64,000 nucleotides of DNA from Sipunculus nudus. Taxonomy: Eukaryota; Annelida; Sipuncula; Golfingiida; Sipunculidae. The DNA is taken from contig CM049310.1 in NCBI GenBank assembly GCA_026874595.1, positions 8,122,001 through 8,186,000 on the forward strand. The letters run 5' to 3'. The notes beneath the pieces were generated by a model. That model was not told where the DNA came from. It worked only from the letters and a program-made list of their open reading frames with translations, and made no database searches. Both the position numbers and the translations under genes were made by a program. Positions 26,401-38,400 of the stretch are shown here, piece after piece (within the stretch, counting starts at the first letter, position 1; every line of letters starts with the position of its first letter).

Positions 26401-29400
26401 TAGACTGACTGTACCATCCTTTTTCGGCACAGCTAACACTCCTGTGCTCCATTCACTGTGTGTTATAGGAGTCAACACCCCACAATTTTCCAATCTAGTT
26501 AATTCCTGTTCTACCGGAGTCCTCATTGAATAAGGAACCCTGTATGGTCTGGTTGTTACTGGCTGAGCATCCTCCACAATAGAGATGCTTGCCTTGATAC
26601 CTTTTAATTTACCCAGCTTGCCATCAAACAAGGCTGCATGCTTATCCAATATTCTATCAAGTTTCCTCGTCATCTCAATCTTGTTTACAACCTCTGACGA
26701 GCTATCTGAACTTACCTCTGAGAAATCTAACTGTTTCCAGTTGAGCCGGATGGCATATAGCCATTCCCTACCTAGCAAGGCATGCTTAGTGTGTTTAACC
26801 ACATACAGACACAAATTCTTGTGTTGTTTGTTGTATTTAACCTTTACAGCCAATTTACCTACAGGTTTGACTTTCTCTCCTGTAAAACTAGAGAACATTT
26901 TACTTGTCTCATGCAATGTCAAATGTGAAAACTTGTCTTTATACATCTCATAAGGTATCATTGATACTGATGACCCAGTATCAAGCTCCATCTTAACCTG
27001 TACCTGCTCAATACCCATAGTAACATATATAGCATCAGCACATGTATTTCCATTCTCTTTTGACACAACCTTTAGAATGGAATATGGAGTACATTCATCA
27101 TTTGAATCAATGGCACTATTATCATCACAAGAGTCACTGATATTATCAACAGAGTCACTGGTATTATCAACAGAGTCACTGGTATTATCATCAAGGTCCA
27201 CAACTTGATGTACTGGTCTTGGTGTCCTTTTCTGATGCTCCTGTGTTTTTCGACCCCTGCCACGACCACGTGTCGAACTCTGCCTCTGGTTAAAACGGCT
27301 CTGGCATTTCCGGGCGATATGTCCTACTTTCTTGCAGCTGTTACAGGTCACACTCTTAAACCAGCACTGCTCTGGTGTATGCGAGCTACGTCCACACCTG
27401 TAGCATTTAATATTACCACTATTGGCCGTTTTCCGATGTGGATTTCTCTCCTTAACATAGTTCACATTTGCTGCATCTTCAGCTTCACCCGTCCTTATTT
27501 CTTTCGTTTCTGTTATGGTGGTTTCTCGGGCCAATGCAAAATCGACCGCTGACTGAAATGACATCGATGGCAGGTCTCTAGTTCGTTCCATCAGTTTAAG
27601 AGACGTGGCTTCGCTTGTAAGCCCACTAATAAAACAATCACGAAGGTTTTCATCAAGTTTGTCCTCATACCCGCAGTTTAAACTCAAATGTTTCAGTGCT
27701 ACCACGTAGTCCGCGATACCCTCGCCTGCCTTTTGGTCACGTTTTATGAATTTACGTCTTTCGGCAACAACAATAGGGGGCGCCTTCAAATGTCGCCTCA
27801 TAATTGCTTTCAGTTCTGCGAAAGTCTTTGAATTTGGCTTAGCTGGTGAGACCAAGTCTCTTATGACTCCGTAATTTTTCGTACCTAGGGAGTGTAGGAA
27901 AAGGGCGATTACCTGCGGATTGCTTTCACTGTCCAATGTGAACCCCTGCGCCACGAGGTATAGCTCAAAACGTTCTACGTAACAATCCCAGTCCTCCACT
28001 CCGTCAAAGTAACACAGTACCATACCTTGGCTCGGCTGCAAAAAGCGCTGTTGAGCTGGCCCGGGCGTCAATTGCGTCCCTACCGTTTGTTCTGGTTCAG
28101 AATTCTCCATCTTCGTCGCCAGACTGTCGGGTATTTGGAGGATTTTGAGGTGCCGTTGCAAATAAAACACGCACAAATATGGAGGACAACCGAACAACTT
28201 TATTCCAGCCATATCACTCGTACATATCATAGGGCGAGCCGCCGCACCACTACTAAGTCCGCTGAAATATAGTTCCACTAGATACCTCGACACATTACTT
28301 AATACGAATACACATCAATTACTGTATTCCACGTGATGAGCACCCCTACCGTAATGAACCCCCCATGGATTTTTTAGAAATATCTCTGAGAAAATGGAAG
28401 GGATGAGACATTCTCACCTAAAGAAAAAATTGGAAGTACTTACTGTCACAGTTATTTTGCCACCTCGCTTGATGATTTTGATGGCGTGAAATTATGCCAG
28501 GGTGAATATTGGCTAACGAAAGGTTTATATTGGCTAATAAAAGTTTCACCAGAATCCTATAAAAGTAATATCTTAGCATAAAGAACAGCACCACATTGAT
28601 AAGATGAAATCTTCCAATCTAAATTTACTAATAACACTGTCACTTTCTGTCCTATATATATCAAAACCATCTGTAACATGGAAAGAAACTTCAGTGTTCT
28701 AGCAAGGAATTATCAGCGCTCTGGCTATTTGCATTTATTTTATAGGAAAATTGCGCAGTTCGAACAATTGCCAAGTGTTACGTCAAAATATGACAGTCTT
28801 GCTGACTTTAATTGCCAGGATTTCGTTTTTATAAAATAGGACATGAGTTTGAAACCTGCCAGCCCCTTTTCAGGCAACTTTAACCTTAGTTTGTTTTGAC
28901 AAATGGAAACCATGTTAGCTTTTCAGCAAATAACAGCTGATGTCAGACTGCATAGTTCATCAGAAATGTTAGGATATGAATTGACTATAGCTTGATCCTT
29001 TTGTTTGACCTTGTCAACAGAGCTCCTGTTTGGTTAACTTAGGCTGTTACCAAGCATCATAGTTGCATAAGCCAGTGGAAATAATTCACGGGCTAACTTG
29101 CAAGTCAAAAGGTCAAAGGCTGTCACGTCTATGTTCAGCACCCCATGGATATAATCATGGTGCGTTTATACTTTGAAAATGACAGAAACTCAGTGAAAAT
29201 ACATGTGTCACCTCTTAAGTCAACATATTGTCAGTGGGTATTAGTTTAAACATTGTTCCCTCACCAAAAAATGTAAATATGCTCAAAATGTCAGTTGACA
29301 ATCTTTCTTGTCTTAAAATGTTATCAATGAAATTGATCACGCAAGGCATGTCCTTTACTATGAGTTTCTGACTTGTGTCTCTGCACAAATCGTGCATGCA

Positions 29401-32400
29401 GACTTAAAGCAAATAAACTGTCAAAAAAAGAATGCTAAAAAACGGGCCTCTGTGTGTCAAGTTCTACAAGAAGAAATAGAAATTCCTTGATCTTTGTGTC
29501 TTTATATATACATGAGCATACTAAATTCACGGAACCTACTGAATGCACAGGAAAAAACTCTTGTCTCTTTGAGCACTGGCCGTGAGGAACATATTGGGTA
29601 GAGTGGCCTGCTAATTTGCTCTGCAGGTCAGCAAAGACTGGCGGAATTTATCGAATGGCATTTGCGACTTGTGTGAGAATGTTACACATATCAAACTGTG
29701 GTGGTTCAGGGATATATAAATACTAATTAAAATAAAAGGAGGTAAGGTAAGGTAAAGTCTGCTGGGCTTTTACACCCGAGCCTAATAGCTCATCAGGCCG
29801 GAGCTTATCCCGGTTTCTGTAGCGTGAAGGGACTTAGGAGTTAGACTCCTCCTGGATGGGCCCCTGGATTGCTGTGAATGTGCTGTGATGTCAAACAAAC
29901 GTGTCATTATCACCGGATCATGAGACGCATCGCAAATAGAACTTAGTACACATGGGGGGGGGGGGGTAAGGGGTGCTTTTTGGGGTATAAAAAATATTTG
30001 TGAGTGCACGGGGCGCTCATTATGTCAAATACGATATATTTAATTTAGCATTTTCATCATTGACTTAGTTTAACTGAAATGCTATATCTTACAGATATAT
30101 CTTAGGCATGTAGGTCAGTTGTTTGTATTTATTAGTATTGCATGTTCTAACACCATTTTTGGGAATAAAGTCACTGTGACTCAGTCCAGGTGTGAAAGTG
30201 TAGTTATAATTTCCTTCATGGTGTTGATATGAATTACACCTAACTTTGAGGTCTTCATAGCTATGACGTATGTCAATTGACACTTTTTATGTCGCCTTCA
30301 CATTTGGTATCAATGTCATATTACAGTGAACATTAGCCATTTCTTGGTCCTTATTGCGATTGCATGTGAACTTTTCCTTATAAATCACCTGAATGGGTAC
30401 ACTGCTTCAGTTGTATTTTTGAATGTAAATGCAAGTTCATCTAATTATCTTTTAGATACATTTATCCCTTGGATGTGTCATGCCACATATGTTGTTGAAA
30501 TAGGAAATTAAAGGACTTTGGTAAAAAAAAATTAGCTAAAAAAATTAATAATTATGTCAGAGTATACAGGGACCACACTGTTGGATGCTTCAGAAATGTT
30601 TCAGGTGTGTTTATACTTCTGCAGGAAAGTTTGTGACACATACGTCAATTTTAAGCATAATATGTTAAACCATGGGACATGATCTGACAATTTTGTTAGA
30701 GTGGCAGCTGTCACTTGTATGCTAGGTCACACAAAGGGTGGAGGGACCATTAACATAGCAGTTCAGTACAGGGAATATGTTTGTATCAATGGCCAATAAC
30801 CATGCTCTTACAGAGCTGTCTGTGCATAATTACAACCAGTTCTTTAGGCCACACCAAGAAAATAAAATGGTCCAAATCTTGGATAAAAAGATAAATACAG
30901 ATCAAGTTGGTGATTTTTTTTATTATAACCCTATGAGAAGGAGAAGGACTTTTTTTAATAGATTCTGTTTGTGTATGTATGTCCATGATATCTCAAAGAA
31001 AAGTACCATGGATATGATCCAAATTTGAAATATAGGTTAGGAGTGTGAGAATATCAAAAGTGTTTAAATTTTGATGTAAATTCCTGCACAAATAACCCTT
31101 GAATGAGCAAATTATAAATTTTGGCAGTAATGTTTACCATAAGGACTCTAAACATGTGACCATTTGCCCATTTGGGGATTATATTAGTGTATTTGGGGAT
31201 CTCATGACATCATCAGGCAATGACGTCACAGCATGTGCCATTTCCTAGAAAGCTGGCAGTCAGTTAAAATTCAGCAATATCACAGTGCTTAGGGTATTTT
31301 ACAAGACACCTTTCCCCTGGAAAAAAAATATGTTTCCAGGAACAATATTGGTTAATGTCCTGCATTTCAGGGTACACCTTTTGAATACTTTGAAGGGATT
31401 GAGGCATGATTCTTTCAACTAGCGGTATTAACAAGAACATCCACAGAAATAAAAAGAAAGATCCACAAAAAATAAGACCAGTGTTTCTATTAAAGAGACA
31501 TTTTTTGGGTGTGGCCTTGTATATATAAGAAAGCCTAGTGTGACTCTCAGCTAATGAGACACTAGCACCAAAAAGTTGGCCAAGAAATGGCTCAAGGTTA
31601 AATTATACAGTCATACACATGGTACGAAAAAAACTGTGGAAGTATGCATGACAGCCAGCAAATGTATAGGGTAATTTGCCAGTTAAAACATATGACCCTA
31701 ACTACTCTCTGCTTAAAATTATCTGCTGTATATATCAAACCTGATCGATGCATTAGTTTGCTGATATCATCTGCAAAGATATGAGTATCAATTGAGACAA
31801 TGAGACATTCAGCAATACTGAAATTTGTAACAATAGTTGTTGCTGAAAAAAGTTTGAAAGATTTTTGTTGCTTTTTAAAGTATAATTTTGTGTTTAAAAT
31901 GTACAAGGCAAGTTTTGTTTATTAAAGTTTTATTTCTAGACATGGTAATATTTGTAGAGATTAGTTGTATAGGGGTTTCCCCCTTGAGTTGCTGGCACAA
32001 CCCATCTAGTCTGCAGCAGAGTAGCTTTTTCATGCTTTTCATACTGAGAGACATAAATCAGATCTTCACCTGAGCATCATGCATGATCGACCCATGGGTC
32101 ACTTGTGTAGCCAGTGTGTCTGTTGTAAGTCATCCTGATGTTTCATACTGAAGCTTCATGGCTGAGATAATTCATTACCATATTTTATGATTCTGTGCTC
32201 TGTTGTTTTATGGAGTGCTTATAACAAATCACAGATAGTGCTGCACACATCATTACACAAAATGATGACCACACCTCACTACCAGGTTTAATGGAGAATT
32301 TCCATCGAAGATAAAATATTTTCTGCTATACTGAAGAACACAGAACTTTATTTAGGGATGATGTTATGGTTTTCAAACACAGACTATAAGTTCATTTAAA

Positions 32401-35400
32401 CCATGCAGTGTCAATCCATTTATATTACAGGTACAAATATTACAGGTTTTAACTATGTAAATTAAATGGGCATAATCAGGATCAATATTATACCTATTCT
32501 TTCACATTATCAGTTCAGTTTTGCTTTAGACAAAAGTTTCCCAGCAAAATCACCCCAACACACAGTGTCAGTACCTCGTATACAGCTGTTCAACACCTTG
32601 TAATGGGTCTGCGTGTTGGTAAACACAGTCTTTGTGTGTCTGTTTACCATAACAAAGCCTCATGACCAGAGGTCCGATTGTGAGCCTTAACAGGTGGTAT
32701 TCCGACCAGAGGGAACATGTATTACATTTTTTGGGGTAGGTCGTCAGGGTATCTCCTGATTGATGTGTTGTGGCCAAGCAATACATGCGCTGTGTTTATG
32801 TTGACACCTTTGATCACGCCCAGTCCACTGTTTTTAACACTTGTTCTAAGTATTAGACAAAAGGTTTGAGGGCAATATTTTGGCAGATACGAATTTATAG
32901 TATCCGCCAAAAACGGGTTCCACCGCTGCCGCAGCTGCAGCGTTCGTTTCCCAAGAACTCCTCTGAGACTACTGGACGGATTATTCCAAAACTTACACCA
33001 ATTATCAGGTCACATGTGAACTGATGCCTAACCAATTGGCGTTGACCTCTGACCTTTCCTCTCTGCCCAGCGTCCATTTGTACATCCGTTTCCACACATA
33101 AACCCACATATTTCGGGAACCGTTTGACCAATCAAGAAAAAAAAGATTTTGCACAAATGTAGCTCTTGGATAGCTTTATAACATACACAAAAAATGGTGG
33201 CGCCACCTGCAACCATGTTTGCACAGTGTCCATCTGTTCGTCTGCCTCAGGTTAAAATCACTCATATCTCTGCAGTGGTTTGACTAATTCACCTGAAATT
33301 CAGCATGCATATACATCCTGGATAGCTTGCTTGATTTTATGACAGGTGGCACCACCTACATTCACGTTCACGCTGCAGACATCCATGCTTATATTCCTGG
33401 ACTGGTTTGACAGATGGGGCCAAAATTTTGCAAATGTATAGATCTCACAGAGCTCTTTATCATACGAGAATCTGGTGGCGCCAACTGCAACCATTTTTGC
33501 TTAGCATCCATCTGTTTGTCTGCCGTGGAATTAAATCACGCATATCTCTGCAGTGGTTTGACTTATCTGCCTAAAATTTTGCATGTTTATACATCTTGGA
33601 TAGCTTTCTCCATTTTTTTGGCAGGTGGCACCACCTACTTTTATGTTAACACTGCAGACATTCAGGCTTATATCTCACGACTGGTTGGACATATCCCCCT
33701 GAAATTTTGCATATGTATAGATCTTACATAGCTCTTAATCATATACAAAATTAGTGGCGCCACCTGCCATCATTTTTGCACAAGTCCTTTGTTTTTTTGC
33801 TGTGGGATAAAATCACTCATATACATGTAATGGTTTGACTTATCTGCCTAAAAATTTTGCATATGTATACAACTTGGACAGATTTCTGGATTTTGTGGTA
33901 GGTGGCGCAACCTACATACACATTTCGGCTGCAGACTTCCATGCTAATATGCAACATACCTCACTCAATTTCCCCTTGCCGCTCAATCCATGTTTCACTT
34001 CACCCGTTCCACTCTGATTTTGGTGGATACACGTAGTCACTTGTCGACTACCCGTATGAAAAATCTATTTTTCATGTTAATTCAAAATGCTTTATATGTG
34101 ATTGGGCCCCTTTAAGCTAAATGGCTTGTGTGTTCTTATTCAGTGCTATAGACTTCAGTGATTTTGGATGAAAAAGGTAGATTACTAATATACAGCCCAT
34201 GACAGACTTTCACTTTTAGAGCACTATATATCCTTCCTGTGACAGATTTGGTAGTTTTACTGGTTAAGTGTTTCTGTTCTGTGCCAGGTATGGTTGGCAT
34301 AGTCAAAGGGATAAGTCAGTCTCTGAAAATCAAGTATACATGTATCAAACAACCTAGAATTTTATATAACATTCAGATACAATCTAAACCATAATAAAAA
34401 GACTTGGGGGAAGTATTATAAATGCTGCAAACAATTCATACAGGTTATATACGCTCCTGAGGCAGCGGAAATCTTGCGCTTCTAAAGAAGCAACCGATTT
34501 TCACGCTGCTAGCTTTGACCGTTTATGATATACTTAGACACCAGATGGCAGTTCGTTTTCCACTGAAATAAACATTCGTATGATGAGACAAGCAGCCAAT
34601 CAGATGCCAATAAACAAACACTTGACAGGCATCCTGGCTCCGCCCATTGCTGCGCTTCAAGCGCCGCTAAATGAGTTTCCGGTCGAATTTAAATTGCTCC
34701 CTCTGCATTCTCGCATCATCGACCGATTCGATTCTGACATTATGACTGTGTCAGCGTAGCCATGTATCTGTTGTCTGCAAAACTGAAACCAGCAAGCGAG
34801 GTGTGCACGCAGCCTTTGTTGTTACGTTTCGTTTGAATTACAGCTCACCGGTCGAGCATCCTATGTGCCCAAGGCCCTAAGCAAACCACGTCAGGGGCAA
34901 TTCTCTCTGAGCCTGTGGCCTGTTCAGACGGTTATGCTGGGGGATGAGCTGTCACTCAAAAAGAAATGAATATGATTGGCTATGTGTATTCCTCGCTTGG
35001 CTTTGTCTTCCAGCACAAGGTCTCATCTGATTTGACAAAAATACAGTGCTCCCCTCTGGTGTTGCAATTCAGGATACGAGGTCATAACAAACAGCGCCTT
35101 ACGATATAGGTAGTAGCCCTATAGGTAAGCGCTGTGTAAAGAGCGTATACAGGTTACAGTTAATAAGATAGTAATTAGGAAAACCAGCATAAAAACTGTT
35201 AATCAGCTTGAAATATACTAAAAAAAAACATATAATTATTATAATAATTATTATAATATGATATTAATATCAATTTAAATATAATAAGTAAAAATAAAAG
35301 TAAAATAAAACATAGGTCTACCAGTGCTGACACTTTGAATAAACAACTGTTGAAACAAATAATAAAATATATTCTCACAAAAACATTGTTCTTTAATTGT

Positions 35401-38400
35401 GTCATTGCATTTGTGTAGTAATTTATTTATCAGCATTCCAGTGGGAATAATAAACAGGTGAATGCCAAGGAAGACTGTGGAATTCAATTTTTTAACATGA
35501 AACCCACAAAAATGTCATGACAGCAGGTCAGTCGGCGTTACATGGTAGGGTTATTTGTGTCAAAAGGAAAATGCTCTCAAAGGAAAGGTATTTTTATAAC
35601 TGTAGTGTACCCATTGAAATATTTACTGTGGTTCTAGAGACATTTAATGTCAGGAACACCACAGCTACCAATAAATAGAAAGATATGTCTGCTAAACCTA
35701 CTGACCCACACACACAAAAGGTATATATTTGTACGCTCCAGCATTTTATTTATTTATATTGAGATTATTCTCATGAAAGTGACATGATGATTGTGTACTC
35801 TGGCAGGAGGTATATTTTATCCTGTACATATGACAGACAGATGTTCATATTACAGAGATTACTTGTGTGGTGCTAATTATTAGTTTATTTTGATGATTAG
35901 CCATTGCCTGTAATTAAAACATTGTGTCATTATCCTTGTAAGAATAAGCTCTGTTGTTCATTCATTTAGTCTGTTCCACTAAGGACTGCATGCATATTGG
36001 ATTTTGATTGTTTTGAAAAATGAGTAATTTTTCAAATTCATGACACCCACATCCATCCAATGTGTCATCACAAGGGGTCTTTGAACCTGTCTCTAGTCAG
36101 TGAATATGTCATTCAAAATACATTGATTTCTCAAATATTAAAGTCATTATCTTATACTGCGTATAATTCATGTGACGGTTGGAAGCCCGTTTGTAGAAAA
36201 TACTGTTAAGCTAACAAAACAAACTTGTATACGACCAAATTATCACTCAATTCATATGACCGCTCGAGTGTCAGAGCGGCTCTGCGTCTCTACGGAAGGT
36301 TATCAAACCGTATGCCTCTAATATCTCGACCACCGCAAATTCTGCATGAAGATAATTTTCAAATATCCTCCATTATCTCGACCTCTGAGAAAATTAATTA
36401 TTTTTAAGTGGTTGCCAAATTAGAATAAGTACGGTAATTAGTAGTTTTTCACAGGTTAGAGTGTGGAAAAAAAATTCTGCAGAAATCAATGGGGTCCCAT
36501 TGCCGGAACAGACGGTAGGAAAAGTGCTACCAGGCATCAGGGGATCAGCCACATGTCAGTGGTTCAGATGTGTTGCCTGAATGCAGAGGAAATGACCATG
36601 AAAGAGTGATTTGTGTAATTGAGTGATAATGACTTCATAATGACCAGGTGTGGTTAGGTGTGGGAGTTGTACATTACATGTTGTCATGCTACTCACGACA
36701 TTAGTATTATATGCAGAGAACAGACAGTCTTCTAGTGATCACACTGATCTCTTGCACTGTCAGTCATTTTGCTTGCAAACATATTATCCTTACATGAATT
36801 ACTATGATTTAAGGTAATAGTGAAGGCTCAGGCATCTGGTAACTACTGAGTCATCCATTTTGGTTAAGAACAGTATTTATTTTTACTGGACTGATGTATT
36901 TTGTTGGCATTTATGGCTTGGTAGGGTTTAGGCATGGTTTACAGTTTACACATGAATGCTTTTGCCATATTTAATGACAATTTCAACATCAATGTATTCT
37001 TTATGATCCAGGAAGAACATAGCAATATTAAATGTAGACCATAAGTTGAATATTTGTATACCAAGATGTGAGGTCAGAGATACTATCAACAGGTTTTAAT
37101 GCTGTTGCACTGGTGCTCCAACCCTAGCTGCCCCAGTCCTTAAATTATGAGCAGAATAACTTGAATTTTATACATGTGCACAGACATCAGTTAGAGGACA
37201 GAGTCGTTTGATTACTATAATTAGACTACTTATGGGTTCACCAAACATTCTTTAGCTGTGTAGCATATCAGATTAGATTTGCCTGCTCATCTTTTTGTTC
37301 CACCTGTGTAGCATATAAGCAGATATGTCTCAGAGGGTGGGGTACAGCCAAGACCTTAGGGATGCAAAACATTCCTGATGAACCCTTGTTCTTATCTTAA
37401 CATTACAATGTTTGAATTTGCTCATTAGCCTTAAACTTCTGTCCCTTAATCATATGTAATAATACAACATTAATTCATGTGTTGTGGCAGTATTTAGGTA
37501 CCACTCAGAAACTGCATGATCCTCACACTGATAGGTCTTGTTGTTTCTTCCATTATTATGAGATATCGCTAATGCAGCTTCTGGTGTAGATGGAGGTGAA
37601 AAACAACTGGCTGGCACAGCCAGAAGCCCGTTTATGCAGGCAAATGTGATTCAGCTGAACACTCATTAGCAGAGTCAGACAAAACTGACAATCCCCACTG
37701 TGTTAGCTTATGTACGCTCTGGATTCTAATTAATTAACATGAGCATGGAATGAATACAAGGTTTTAATTGTTTCATACCCAAATATGCAACAAATTCAAC
37801 ATGCAACATATGACTTCTTAAGACATCTGTCAATGACTGAAAGACCCTGTGTATGTTTCCCCTATATCATATCACAAGGGAGTTGATTCAAGATCAAATT
37901 CTATTGGAAACAGTGCTGAATGCAGCAATTTTTCCAGTCTTTTCATGTTTCTCTAAAATGTTTTAACACAGTTAAATAAATATGATAAATAATAAGTATC
38001 AGGATGATCAGCAATTAAACATTATGTCCAGTGCATACACAGCTGTTTTCTTATGAATGAGCTGGTTAGGCTGGACGCTAGGGGGCACTAGTTGTTTGCC
38101 TGCAGTTTTACAAGCAGGCAGTCATTTACTGCCTCCACACAAGAGAGTATCGGTATTAGCAATATCCCTAATTAAAGTCACCTTAGCTGGAAATGAAAAT
38201 ATACACAGCAGAAACAGGAATATCTTGGTGTGTGTAAATGTATCCATGCTTGATAGACCATGATTAGTTGCTGTGTGTATGTCAGTTTTACATATGAGTT
38301 TCTGTGTGTATGTCAGTTTTACATATGGGTTGTTGTGTGTATGTCAGTTTTACATATGAGTTTCTGTGTGTATGTTAGTTTTACATATCTTCTTTTAATT

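Larger units (their letters stand above)
23360..28317 (-). mobile_element. Complete Ty3/gypsy LTR retrotransposon, Steamer/Mag-like (4,958 bp)
   Basis: Two 193-bp LTRs that read identical to me, bounded TG..CA, and flanked by the exact target duplication ATTAC (23355-23359, 28318-28322). Order on the - strand: 5' LTR, primer-binding site, one uninterrupted gag-pol frame, polypurine tract, 3' LTR. Size, short LTRs, 5-bp duplication and single fused frame recall the bivalve element Steamer of the Mag lineage; that placement is from memory and needs a tree. It lies antisense in myosin intron 2. Identical LTRs imply a recent insertion. Confidence 0.95.

Noticed and set aside
24133-28272. Several + strand frames of 60-122 codons
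   Set aside because: Antisense shadows of the gag-pol frame of the Steamer-like element.
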